In this document: positions 36,105 through 44,492 of the stretch, in pieces | Numbering within the stretch: position 1 is the stretch's first letter | How the letters are laid out: every line of letters begins with the position of its first letter | DNA from: Clostridiaceae bacterium M8S5 | Lineage (GTDB): Bacteria > Bacillota > Clostridia > Tissierellales > MCWD3 | Direction of reading: 5' to 3' | Length of the DNA stretch: 64,000 bases | NCBI GenBank assembly: GCA_029227815.1 | Contig: CP118523.1 | Span: 3,348,001-3,412,000, forward strand | The notes under the pieces: model-generated | What the model was told of the DNA's origin: nothing | Seen by the model: the letters and a program-made list of their open reading frames with translations, nothing else | The model's database searches: none | Translations under genes and position numbers: made by a program

Positions 36105-36998
36105 ATGACGAAAAAAATAATAAGTATATTAATGATATTTGTATTATCTCTATCTCTTATTGCATGTGGAGATAATAAAGATTCTAAAAGTCAGACGATT
36201 AAAATAGCCCACAAGAATTATACTGAACAAAGGATAACAGGGCAATTATTAGCAATATATCTTGAGTCAAAAGGATATAAAACTGAGGTTAAAGAATTAG
36301 CTGGTACTATGTTATGTTATAATGCCTTAAAAAATGGGAATGTTGATATATATCCCGAATTTACAGGTTCAGCTTATACAGCTGTTTTTAAACAAATAAA
36401 AATGCTTGGTCAACAAGAAACTTATGATTATGTAAAAACTAACTGTGAAAAAGAACACGGAATAACATGGTTGACTCCATTAGGTTGGAATAATACTTAT
36501 GTTCTCTCTGTAAGAAAAGACACTGTTGATAAATACAATCTAAAAACAATTTCGGATTTAGAGAAAGTCTCTAAAGAGTTAATCGTTGGTGGAAACGTAG
36601 AATTTTTAGATAGAACCGATGGACTCAAAGGACTTAAAACTGTGTATACTAATCTTGGATTTAAAAAAGAAGTTGCAATGGATCAAGGTTTGACTTACTC
36701 AGCTCTCAAAAATGGTCAAATAGATGTTAATTCTTCTTTTAGTACTGATGGAAGAATAGCAAAGTTTGGTTTTATTAATTTAGAAGATGATAAAGAGTTT
36801 TTTCCGCCTTACTTTGTTACTCCAATATTAAGATTAGACTATGCAAAAGAAAATCCTGAAATAGTCAAAGCACTTAAAGAGCTAGGTAACAAATGGTCAA
36901 ATGATGAACTGCAAAAATATAACCTAATGGTTGATGAGGGTGAAAATCCTAAAGCCGTAGCTACTAAAATGCTAAAGGAAAAGAACCTGATTAAATAG
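36105..36998 (+). CDS. opuCC: Osmoprotectant-binding lipoprotein
   Basis: 297 residues with lipobox LIAC at ~18-21, followed by an OpuAC/ProX-like type II binding domain (KNYTEQRITGQLLAIYLESKGY, NVDIYPEFTGSAY, LGWNNTYVLSVRKD). It captures quaternary-amine osmolytes for OpuCA/OpuCB. It is third gene of the operon, 12 bp after opuCB. No strong terminator follows. Confidence 0.9.
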   Translation: MTKKIISILMIFVLSLSLIACGDNKDSKSQTIKIAHKNYTEQRITGQLLAIYLESKGYKTEVKELAGTMLCYNALKNGNVDIYPEFTGSAYTAVFKQIKMLGQQETYDYVKTNCEKEHGITWLTPLGWNNTYVLSVRKDTVDKYNLKTISDLEKVSKELIVGGNVEFLDRTDGLKGLKTVYTNLGFKKEVAMDQGLTYSALKNGQIDVNSSFSTDGRIAKFGFINLEDDKEFFPPYFVTPILRLDYAKENPEIVKALKELGNKWSNDELQKYNLMVDEGENPKAVATKMLKEKNLIK

Positions 36999-37262
36999 TT
37001 AATACCCATGTATCTCATATCCTTTGTTTTATCTTTATTTACGGTAGCCTTTAGAAGCTGAATGACATTTGCTGTAAGCAACATTGAGAATAGTAGTAAA
37101 AAACATACTTCCATCAGAGTTAAGCAAATGTTATTTGACGCTTCCACACAAAAATAAAGAACTATACTCAAAAGTATAGCTCCAATATTTATTCAATATT
37201 TTGTTTGTGTTCAATGTATCATCTTACAGTTAATATTTCTAATAAACTTATCCTATTCCTCA
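36999..37262. other. Gap without a supportable gene
   Basis: 264 bp between the opuC operon and the convergent gene at 37263. A small hairpin (CTATACT-CAAA-AGTATAG, ~37162-37180) could act as a weak terminator. A reverse-strand frame runs through it and into the opuCC coding region but shows no start or domain that I can support. Confidence 0.5.
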
Positions 37263-37748
37263 TCAATTATCAGCCTCATAATCTCCTGTTAGAGGATTAA
37301 AACATATTATCACTTTTTTATATCTATCTTTAAAGTACAATACATACTTGAATTTCACAAAATATCTCCCATAAACCCTTTCAAGAGCTGACTGTTCATA
37401 AACAATATCTAAATCATACTTATTCTTAAAGTCATTCTTTACAATATCGATAGCTTCATCGTGAGTATATGCTGGTAATATCATGATATAAACAGTTATA
37501 ATCGCTATAAACATCAGTACATGTATAAAAAGTATTTTCTTCATCAATGTCCTTCTATGGTATATGTCTTTTATTTCTGATAAGCTGAGTAAAAGGCAAA
37601 TTATCAAGAAGTCAAAAGTGTTTATGACGTCATTATAGATTGTACTATTAATTTGATTTATTGCTATGATTAAACCTATGTATGTTAGTGCTATTATTAT
37701 GTGGTTTATTTTTGGTTTTGTTATGGTTGATTTTTTTGTGTTGTTCAT
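37263..37748 (-). CDS. Unknown membrane protein with C-terminal extracytoplasmic domain
   Basis: 161 residues from ATG 37748 (weak RBS): three hydrophobic segments (~15-32, ~40-55, ~70-92) followed by a soluble ~65-residue domain (HDEAIDIVKNDFKNKYDL...VIICFNPLTGDYEADN) reminiscent of PepSY-like propeptide domains. No function is assigned. Confidence 0.5.
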   Translation of the reverse strand: MNNTKKSTITKPKINHIIIALTYIGLIIAINQINSTIYNDVINTFDFLIICLLLSLSEIKDIYHRRTLMKKILFIHVLMFIAIITVYIMILPAYTHDEAIDIVKNDFKNKYDLDIVYEQSALERVYGRYFVKFKYVLYFKDRYKKVIICFNPLTGDYEADN

Positions 37749-37780
37749 GTATGCAATTCTCAATATTAAACAATTTAAAT

Positions 37781-38425
37781 CTATATGTCATCTTTATCTA
37801 TATAATCCTTTATAAATAAATTATCAGTTATCTTTAAGAAGTCATCAAAATTTTCTTTAAGCTCCAAAGCATCTGCTTTTTCGCCTAAATAATATAAGTC
37901 CATAATCTTAATCATAATTGTTTTAAAATATCTAGCATCAAATATTTTATATTCTTGCGCAATTTTTATATTCTTTTCACAGTATTCGAGTGACTTTTTA
38001 TATTCTTCAAAATCATAATATCCATTGCAAATATTACTAAATATCTTTATTAACAACTCTCCATCCTTCAATAAATGGTAATTTGCTAAGAATATTTCAG
38101 TATTTTTTATGAAGTTTTCATAATCTTCTGTTTGAGCATAAAATATAATTAATGTATTAAATATCCTAAAATGAATTTCATTCTCTGGTTTTTTAGGTTT
38201 AACCTTCTCCAATAACTCAATTGCGGTTTTCTTTTTATCACACGCATAAAATTCAGTTAACGATTTAACCCACTCATGAAATAATTGATCTCCTTTATCC
38301 TCTCTTTTCATCACTTGCGATGATAAAAAAAATGCGTCTTCATAATTATTCTTTTTAATCAAATTAAAAACTTCCTGGATAATCAATACAGTATCATCAC
38401 TCACACCAGATTTCCCTATTTTCAA
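37781..38425 (-). CDS. TPR-repeat protein, possibly an HTH-less RNPP-type regulator
   Basis: 214 residues, almost wholly helical, built of tetratricopeptide-like repeats (e.g. EIHFRIFNTLIIFYAQTEDYENFIKN, LLIKIFSNICNGYYDFEEYKKSLEYCEKNIKIAQEY). The pattern resembles the peptide-binding C-terminal half of RNPP quorum-sensing regulators (PlcR, Rgg, Rap), but no helix-turn-helix precedes it. I chose TTG 38425, 8 bases after AAGGAG, since the GTG at 38434 is too near the RBS. It lies 1 kb upstream of the toxin cluster. Confidence 0.6.
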   Translation of the reverse strand: MKIGKSGVSDDTVLIIQEVFNLIKKNNYEDAFFLSSQVMKREDKGDQLFHEWVKSLTEFYACDKKKTAIELLEKVKPKKPENEIHFRIFNTLIIFYAQTEDYENFIKNTEIFLANYHLLKDGELLIKIFSNICNGYYDFEEYKKSLEYCEKNIKIAQEYKIFDARYFKTIMIKIMDLYYLGEKADALELKENFDDFLKITDNLFIKDYIDKDDI

Positions 38426-38664
38426 AACTCTCACTCCTTAAGAGGCAATTATGTATTATTTTATCATATTAAGTAGTTTATTTCAATTTATATGCATTTG
38501 TGTCAATTATAATAAAAACATTTATATATATATAATTATCAATATTTTGATTTGATAATTTTCTATATCATGCTATAATATGTAATTGGATTACCATAGC
38601 AGTTTCAATTTAAGTTTATAAAAAGAAATATTATATTAAATCTTTCTATTCGGAGGTGATTTTA

Positions 38665-39174
38665 ATGCTTAAAAATCTTTTATGCTCATTTATTTTTCAT
38701 ACTCTAATAGTAATTTTGAGTATTATATTAATTTTTATAGTTATTTCTAACAAGCTATATCCTGGTCCATTAATTAGCATCCCATTTTCAATAATAGTTA
38801 CTTTTATTTATATATTTTTAGGATATAAAATGAATCTTAATAGAAATATTTCACTTGATTTATTATCTATATCCGTTCCTTCTGTTATAGGATCAATATT
38901 GTTTTTTGATATATTTTTTTCAGAGGGATTTAGTTTCACTACTCAAATAACTGAACAATTATCAGGCTTTTGGTTATCTGTTCATTTGTACAATTTGCCA
39001 TTTAGAATTGCATTTTTACATATAGATTATTTGCTAACTAATAATTCTATAATCAAAGGATCTTTGAATCTACCTATTATTTTCCTTATAACTATACAAT
39101 TCCCTTCTTTATTTATGTGGATAGGATTAGAAATTAAGAGATTTAAATATTATAAAACCTCCAAAAACTATTAG
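38665..39174 (+). CDS. Unknown four-helix membrane protein
   Basis: 169 residues with about four membrane segments (~8-28, ~36-55, ~70-90, ~135-158) and few charged residues. ATG 38665 follows CGGAGGTG. I do not recognise the family. It sits just before the toxin cluster on the same strand, but a strong terminator separates them; the stop codon lies within the terminator loop. Confidence 0.5.
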   Translation: MLKNLLCSFIFHTLIVILSIILIFIVISNKLYPGPLISIPFSIIVTFIYIFLGYKMNLNRNISLDLLSISVPSVIGSILFFDIFFSEGFSFTTQITEQLSGFWLSVHLYNLPFRIAFLHIDYLLTNNSIIKGSLNLPIIFLITIQFPSLFMWIGLEIKRFKYYKTSKNY

Positions 39175-39195
39175 ACAATAGTTTTTGGAGGTTTT
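39154..39195 (+). terminator. Terminator overlapping the end of the membrane protein gene
   Basis: Perfect 19-bp stem AAAACCTCCAAAAACTATT and its complement with the 4-base loop AGAC. The TAG stop codon (39172-39174) is inside the hairpin. Confidence 0.8.
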
Positions 39196-39293
39196 ATTCT
39201 TATTTATAAGCAAAATATATAATTTTTACACAAATGTTCAATCTGTTCTTTTCCTCATTACAAAATTCAATTAATGTTGTAAATATTCAACAA

Positions 39294-39350
39294 AACCGTT
39301 GTTTTTCGGACTGAAATGTCATTTACTTGAAAAGAGTTTAGGAGTATAAT
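39294..39350 (+). promoter_or_regulatory. Toxin 1 promoter with conserved upstream block
   Basis: -35 TTTACT (39322-39327), 17-bp spacer, -10 TATAAT (39345-39350). Immediately upstream is a block conserved in toxins 1, 2 and 3: CGTT[GA]TTT, then GG[AC]CT, then AAA[TC]G[TA]CA. Two half-sites about 20 bp apart (GTTnTT and GTCATTTA here) recall direct-repeat binding sites of LytTR regulators such as VirR and AgrA, but the match is imperfect. Confidence 0.65.
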
Positions 39351-39365
39351 GGAAATATGAATAGT

Positions 39366-39402
39366 GTTTACATAACTCTTTGCTGGCAAATATTATGTAA
39401 AC
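39366..39402 (+). promoter_or_regulatory. Inverted repeat in the toxin 1 leader
   Basis: GTTTACATAA-N17-TTATGTAAAC, a perfect 10-bp dyad starting about 15 bp after the -10 box and ending just before the RBS. It is conserved at the same position before toxins 2 and 3. It may be a repressor site or an mRNA-stabilising 5' hairpin. Confidence 0.7.
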
Positions 39403-39429
39403 AACAAATGTACGTAGGAGGTATTAATT

Positions 39430-40764
39430 ATGAATAGCAAAAGTAGATTTGTTAAAAAAATTCAATATTTGTTTGTAGCAATGTGTTTGGTTCTAAATTT
39501 AATACCTATGGGAAACATTTCTTATGCATCTGATAACTCAATTTCCCATTATACCCCTAAATATTATACATTTAAAGATGAAGAAGATCTCAAAAGACAG
39601 ATTATAAACTCAGATGATTTTATCAAATACCATGCTTATTTAGCACATTATATGGGCTTTGGATGGTGCGGTGGTACTGGCAGTAAATATGTAGGTGAAG
39701 ATTTTTCATTTAAAAAAGATGGAGATAATTATATTTTACAAGCGAATTATAACAAACATGATCCACACGCAGGTGGTTACTGGGCTGACAAAAGATTAAG
39801 AATGACTGTATCGAATGTTAGATTTTACATTGACACAGATTCACTTAAACTAGGTGATGAAAAAGTAACCAAGTTAGATCCTGTAATGCTTCAAAGCTTC
39901 GATGCAATTAACAAAGGAGATACAGATGATACAGCTAATGTTAGCTTTACTTATACAAAAGATAAAACTGTATCACACTCTTTCACTTATTCATTCGAAG
40001 AAGGCATTCAAGTTAATAGTACAGCAACAGTAGATGTTGAGTTTGTCTCTGCTTCATGTAATTATGGTTGGTCTTTTACAGCAGGTCAATCATGGACTAA
40101 CGGTACAGAAACTGCTTCTAGCACTTCTGTAACAACATCATACGATACAACCGTACCAGCTAAAAGCAAAAAAACTGTTAAATTAATGAGTTTTAAAACT
40201 AAATCAGATGTTCCATATACAGCTAAAATATATATGGAGTATGACATCACTTTCCACGGTTTCTTAAGATATAGTGGAAATGCAAGAAACGATCATCCTA
40301 AGAAAAGACCATTTGTAGATGTTACGTTTGGAAACAAAGATAAATCAGCTCAAGAACAAATACAAGATATCTATGAACATAGAGATATAAATGGATATTC
40401 TGATTGGGATTGGAGCTGGATGGAAAAAGAATTTGGTGCTGACAATGTGAAAATTGTAGTATCTCAAATTTGTAGACCTAGAGGAGCAGAAGTAGATGGT
40501 AAATTCACATGCGTAGATGGAACACACGTAGAAGTAGTATCAGAAGATGCTGTGCCATTGACTGACAAAGAATTAGCTAGTGATAATACTACAACAAACA
40601 GCTTTGCTATGAGCAAAAAAGATCTTTCTAGTAGTCTAAAATCAGTTAAACCATCACTTTCAAAAGGTATATCAATAGAGAATATAAAATTTAATGATAC
40701 ACCTGAGAACCGTGTTACTAAAAGTAGTGTAACTACAAGTTCTGGAACAACAACTATGAGATAA
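39430..40764 (+). CDS. Aerolysin-family pore-forming toxin, alpha-toxin-like (copy 1)
   Basis: 444 residues. The signal peptide is probably cleaved after Ala33 (SYA-SDN). The mature part follows Clostridium septicum alpha-toxin and aerolysin: HYMGFGWCGGT (73-83), RLRMTVSNVRFYIDTDSLKLG (122-142), the alternating membrane-insertion strand pair (~188-235), and the strongly conserved YDITFHGFLRYSGNARNDHP-KKRP (271-293) and NGYSDWDWSW (321-330). Residues ~380-444 are a variable, Ser/Thr-rich tail at the position of the alpha-toxin activation peptide, without an R-x-x-R furin site. It should be secreted as a protoxin, activated by proteolysis, and form heptameric pores. It is first of four tandem paralogues. 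Confidence 0.9.
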   Translation: MNSKSRFVKKIQYLFVAMCLVLNLIPMGNISYASDNSISHYTPKYYTFKDEEDLKRQIINSDDFIKYHAYLAHYMGFGWCGGTGSKYVGEDFSFKKDGDNYILQANYNKHDPHAGGYWADKRLRMTVSNVRFYIDTDSLKLGDEKVTKLDPVMLQSFDAINKGDTDDTANVSFTYTKDKTVSHSFTYSFEEGIQVNSTATVDVEFVSASCNYGWSFTAGQSWTNGTETASSTSVTTSYDTTVPAKSKKTVKLMSFKTKSDVPYTAKIYMEYDITFHGFLRYSGNARNDHPKKRPFVDVTFGNKDKSAQEQIQDIYEHRDINGYSDWDWSWMEKEFGADNVKIVVSQICRPRGAEVDGKFTCVDGTHVEVVSEDAVPLTDKELASDNTTTNSFAMSKKDLSSSLKSVKPSLSKGISIENIKFNDTPENRVTKSSVTTSSGTTTMR

Positions 40765-40796
40765 TAAGTATCCTCCAATTAATTTATTGATATGTG

Positions 40797-40838
40797 TTGC
40801 ATTAGCAAATAAGCCTTGCTAGTGCAATACCTTTTTTT
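40797..40838 (+). terminator. Terminator after toxin 1
   Basis: Stem TTGCATTAGCAA with TTGCTAGTGCAA (one wobble), then CCTTTTTTT. Related hairpins built on GTTGCATTA follow all four toxin genes. Confidence 0.75.
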
Positions 40839-40991
40839 GAACTATAAAAATATAATCTCATACTTTTTTCAATTTATAATAAAAGGAAAATTTTGCTTAA
40901 CATAATAGATTATATTGATTATTTATGCACAAAACCTGCAACAATCTTACATATATACATTACTCTTTATTTGTTTTAAAATTGTCAATGA

Positions 40992-41049
40992 AAACGTTAT
41001 TTCTCGGACTAAAATGACATTTACTTCAACCAAGTCATAGGTGTATAAT
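40992..41049 (+). promoter_or_regulatory. Toxin 2 promoter with conserved upstream block
   Basis: -35 TTTACT (41020-41025), 18-bp spacer, -10 TATAAT (41044-41049), preceded by the conserved block (AACGTTATTT, then GGACT, then AAATGACA) shared with toxins 1 and 3, while the rest of the 364-bp gap has diverged. Confidence 0.65.
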
Positions 41050-41064
41050 GAAAGTATAAAGAAT

Positions 41065-41101
41065 ATTTACATAATCCTCGTAGTATTGATATTATGTAAA
41101 C
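41065..41101 (+). promoter_or_regulatory. Inverted repeat in the toxin 2 leader
   Basis: TTTACATAA (41066-41074) and TTATGTAAA (41092-41100), 9-bp perfect arms; the outermost G-C pair of toxins 1 and 3 is lost on the left side. Confidence 0.65.
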
Positions 41102-41128
41102 AAAAAACATAGTGTAGGAGGTATAATT

Positions 41129-42448
41129 ATGAAATGCAAAAGCAGATTTATTAAAAAAATTCAATATTTATTTGTAGCAATGATTTTGGTTCTAAATTTA
41201 ATACCTATGGGAAATATTTCTTATGCATCGGATACTTCGATTTCCCACTATACCCCTAAATATTATACATTTAAAGATGAAGAAGATCTCAAAAGACAGA
41301 TTATAAACTCAGATGATTTTATCAAATACCATGCTTATTTAGCACATTATATGGGCTTTGGATGGTGCGGTGGTACTGGTAGTAAATATGTAGGCGAAGA
41401 TTTTTCATTTAAAAAAGATGGAAACAAGTATATTTTACAAGCAAATTATAACAAGCATGATCCTCATGCAAGTGGTTACTGGGCTGACAAAAGATTAAGA
41501 ATGACTGTATCGAATGTTAGATTTTACATTGACACTGATTCAATTAAATTAGGTGATGAAAAAGTAACCAAGTTAGACCCTGTAATGATCCAAAGCTTTA
41601 ATGCAATTAATAAAGGCGATACTGATGATACTGCTAATGTAAGCTTCACATATACAAAAGATAAAACCGTATCTCATTCTTTCACTTATTCATTTGAAGA
41701 AGGCATACAAGTTAATAGTACCGCAGAAGTGGGCATTAAATTTATTTCTGCTTCATGTAATTATGGTTGGTCTTTTACAGCAGGACAATCATGGACTAAT
41801 GAAACGAAAACTGCCTCAAGTACTTCAGTAACAACATCATACGATACAACCGTACCAGCTAAGAGCAAGAAAACTGTTAAATTAATGAGTTTTAAAACTA
41901 AATCAGATGTTCCATATACAGCTAAAATATATATGGAGTATGACATTACTTTCCATGGTTTCTTAAGATATAGTGGAAATGCAAGAAAAGATCATCCTAA
42001 GAAAAGACCATTTGTAGATGTTACATTTGGAAACAAAGATAAATCAGCTCAAGAACAAATACAAGATATCTACGAACATAGAGATATAAGTGGATATTCT
42101 GATTGGGATTGGAGCTGGATGGAAAAAGAATTTGGTGCTGACAACGTAAAAATTGTAGCATCTCATATTTGTAGACCTAGAGGCGCAGAAGTAGATGGTA
42201 AATTCACATGTGTAGATGGAACACACGTAGAAATAGTAGCGGACAATGCAGTAGCATTGACCGATGAAGAGTTAGGAAGTACAAGTGCTACAATGAGCCC
42301 AAAAGGTTTATCTAGCGGATTAAAATTAGCCAAGGCATCAGCTTCAAAAGGTATAACTATAGAAAATACTAAATTTAATGATACACAGGAGAACCGTGTT
42401 ACTAAAAGTAGTGTAACTACAAGTTCTGGAACAACAACTATGAGATAA
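41129..42448 (+). CDS. Aerolysin-family pore-forming toxin, alpha-toxin-like (copy 2)
   Basis: 439 residues, about 90% identical to copy 1 over the mature region, with the same signal peptide (SYA cleavage) and all family motifs (GFGWCGGT, HGFLRYSGNARKDHP, SGYSDWDWSW). Most changes fall in the membrane-insertion hairpin (VGIKFISAS for VDVEFVSAS) and in the C-terminal tail, shortened by five residues. It has its own promoter, leader dyad and terminator, so it is a separate transcription unit. Confidence 0.9.
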   Translation: MKCKSRFIKKIQYLFVAMILVLNLIPMGNISYASDTSISHYTPKYYTFKDEEDLKRQIINSDDFIKYHAYLAHYMGFGWCGGTGSKYVGEDFSFKKDGNKYILQANYNKHDPHASGYWADKRLRMTVSNVRFYIDTDSIKLGDEKVTKLDPVMIQSFNAINKGDTDDTANVSFTYTKDKTVSHSFTYSFEEGIQVNSTAEVGIKFISASCNYGWSFTAGQSWTNETKTASSTSVTTSYDTTVPAKSKKTVKLMSFKTKSDVPYTAKIYMEYDITFHGFLRYSGNARKDHPKKRPFVDVTFGNKDKSAQEQIQDIYEHRDISGYSDWDWSWMEKEFGADNVKIVASHICRPRGAEVDGKFTCVDGTHVEIVADNAVALTDEELGSTSATMSPKGLSSGLKLAKASASKGITIENTKFNDTQENRVTKSSVTTSSGTTTMR

Positions 42449-42477
42449 TAGATTTCCCCCAATTTATTTATTGATAT

Positions 42478-42522
42478 GTGTTGCATTAGCAAATAATTTT
42501 TGATAATGCAACACTGTTTTAT
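42478..42522 (+). terminator. Terminator after toxin 2
   Basis: Stem GTGTTGCATTA with TAATGCAACAC followed by TGTTTT. The rest of the 42449-43080 gap, up to the toxin 3 promoter, is AT-rich (632 bp in all), and I see no gene in it. Confidence 0.7.
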
Positions 42523-42947
42523 TGTAAACTAATTACACAACTTGTATCTTAATAACAGAGTGTCATTTAATCTAAACTACCCTAGATAAGATTTGAATAT
42601 AAAATGATTTTCCAAGAAGCATATAAATCGGTATAAGAAATATGATATAAATAGATTAATAAGTTTTGTTTACATAAAATTGAAATATTTTATTAATTTA
42701 AGCAAATATTACACATCTTACATGAATCTACCCCTACCTCTTTTTGATATTGAAACAAGTTTTATTTACTAATAGTTTTGTATAAGCTTATCTGTGCGTA
42801 TTTTTCTTAATCCTTCATTTATTACTCAAATTTAGATGAACTACTTCCTTGTATTTTCTTATCTGTATACGAACACCCATGCACAAATGTACAAAAAATC
42901 TATTTATCGTTTACAACATTTCAATCATTTTAGCAATTTGTTAATAA

Positions 42948-43004
42948 AACCGTTGTTTTTAGGCCTGAAACGACATTTACTTCTATAAATCATAGTAGTA
43001 TAAT
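42948..43004 (+). promoter_or_regulatory. Toxin 3-4 promoter with conserved upstream block
   Basis: -35 TTTACT (42976-42981), 17-bp spacer, -10 TATAAT (42999-43004). The upstream block (ACCGTTGTTTTT, then GGCCT, then AAACGACA) matches those of toxins 1 and 2. Toxin 4 has no such promoter. Confidence 0.65.
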
Positions 43005-43019
43005 TAAGTTATAGACTAT

Positions 43020-43055
43020 GTTTACATAATTCTTGATGCGATATATTATGTAAAC
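43020..43055 (+). promoter_or_regulatory. Inverted repeat in the toxin 3 leader
   Basis: GTTTACATAA-N16-TTATGTAAAC, a perfect 10-bp dyad between the promoter and the RBS, as in toxins 1 and 2. Confidence 0.7.
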
Positions 43056-43080
43056 AAATAAAAAAACAGGAGGTATTAAT

Positions 43081-44400
43081 ATGAAAAACAAAAGTAACAA
43101 GAGTAAATTTAGTAAAAAAATTATATATTTATTTGTAGCTACATGTTTGATTTTAAATTTAATACCTAAAGGAAACATCTCTTATGCAGCATCACCAATT
43201 TCTCATTATACACCAGCATATTTCACTTTTACTGACGAAGAAGATCTCAAAAGAAATATCATAAACTCACCAGATTTTATTAAATACCACGCTTATTTAG
43301 CACATTATATGGGTTTTGGATGGTGTGGAGGAACTGCTAGTCAATATGTTGGAGAAGATTTTTCATTTAGAAAAGATGGAAACAATTATATTTTACAAGC
43401 AAATTATAATAAAAATGATCCACATTCTGGTGGCTACTGGGCTGATAAGAGATTAAAAATGACAATATCTAATGTAAGATTTTACATTGATACAGATTCA
43501 CTAACATTGGGAGATGAAAAAGTAACTACGTTAGACCCTGTAATGCTTCAAAGCTTTAAGGCTGTTAATAAAGGTGATACAGAAGATACTGCTAACGTAA
43601 GTTTCACATATACAAAGGGACAAACTGTATCAAATTCTTTTACCTATTCATTTGAAGAAGGTATACAGGTTAATAGTACAGCCAAAATAGATGTATTATT
43701 TGTTTCTGCTTCATTGAATTATGGTTGGTCTTTTAAAGCAGGACAATCATGGACTAATGGTACAGAAACTGCATCAAGTACTTCTGTCACAACAGGATAT
43801 AATACAGCTGTACCAGCTAAAAGCTCAAGAACTGTTAAGCTAATGAGCTTTAAGACTAAATCAGATGTTCCATATACAGCTAATATATATATGGATTATG
43901 ATATCACTTTTTCAGGTTTCTTAAGATGGGGTGGGAATGCGAGAAGTGACCATCCAACAAATAGACCATTTGTAAATATAACATTTGGCGAAGGAGACAA
44001 AACAGCACAAGAACAAATTAAAGATATCTATGAGCACAGAGATATAAATGGATATTCTAATTGGGACTGGAGTTGGATGGAAAATGAATTTGGTGCTGAT
44101 AATGTGAAAATTGTAGTATCCCAAATTTGTAGACCTAAAGGAGCTCATGTAGATGGTAAATTTACATGTATAGATGGAACACATGTAGAAATAGTCGCAG
44201 ACGATCCTATACCTTTGACTGATGAAGAGTTAGCAACCTCTAGCACAGCAATGAGTACAAAGAGTCTTTCTAACACTCTAAAATCAATGACATCAAAAGG
44301 TATTACTATAGAAGACATTAAGTTTAATGATACTCCTGAGGCATATGTTACTAAAAGTAGTGTAACTTCAAGTTCTGGAACAGTGACTATGAGAAAATAG
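43081..44400 (+). CDS. Aerolysin-family pore-forming toxin, alpha-toxin-like (copy 3)
   Basis: 439 residues, about 75-80% identical to copies 1-2 and above 90% to copy 4. The signal peptide ends SYA-ASP. It has the aerolysin-like variant SGFLRWGGNARSDHP (nearer aerolysin's FLRWGGNA than copies 1-2) and NGYSNWDWSW. The insertion hairpin reads AKIDVLFVSASLNYGWSFKAG. The cysteine of copies 1-2 in SASCNYGW is Leu here. The tail (~375-439) again lacks a furin site and ends TMRK. Confidence 0.9.
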   Translation: MKNKSNKSKFSKKIIYLFVATCLILNLIPKGNISYAASPISHYTPAYFTFTDEEDLKRNIINSPDFIKYHAYLAHYMGFGWCGGTASQYVGEDFSFRKDGNNYILQANYNKNDPHSGGYWADKRLKMTISNVRFYIDTDSLTLGDEKVTTLDPVMLQSFKAVNKGDTEDTANVSFTYTKGQTVSNSFTYSFEEGIQVNSTAKIDVLFVSASLNYGWSFKAGQSWTNGTETASSTSVTTGYNTAVPAKSSRTVKLMSFKTKSDVPYTANIYMDYDITFSGFLRWGGNARSDHPTNRPFVNITFGEGDKTAQEQIKDIYEHRDINGYSNWDWSWMENEFGADNVKIVVSQICRPKGAHVDGKFTCIDGTHVEIVADDPIPLTDEELATSSTAMSTKSLSNTLKSMTSKGITIEDIKFNDTPEAYVTKSSVTSSSGTVTMRK

Positions 44401-44422
44401 ATATTAAGATTTATAATGATAA

Positions 44423-44451
44423 GTTGCATTAGCATATTCTGCTAATGCAAC
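44423..44451 (+). terminator. Hairpin between toxins 3 and 4 (leaky)
   Basis: Perfect 12-bp stem GTTGCATTAGCA with TGCTAATGCAAC, 5-base loop, but no T run follows. Read-through into toxin 4, 42 bp further on, is therefore likely. Confidence 0.6.
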
Positions 44452-44492
44452 TGCATTTAATACAATCAAATAATTGACGGGAGGTATTAGGT

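Noticed and set aside
36839..37171. Reverse-strand frame at the end of opuCC that might be a transposase remnant
   Set aside because: It is half antisense to opuCC, has no recognisable motif, and the remaining ~60 residues are too few and too hydrophobic to support a call.
42044..42226. Conserved antisense ORFs seen at the same place in all four toxin genes
   Set aside because: Their conservation follows from the similarity of the toxin genes on the coding strand; no RBS or domain.
42910..42941. TTTACA ... ATTTGT upstream of toxin 3 as a uviA-type promoter
   Set aside because: The spacer is 20 bp rather than 17 and the extended -10 (TATCTAGT-like) is missing.
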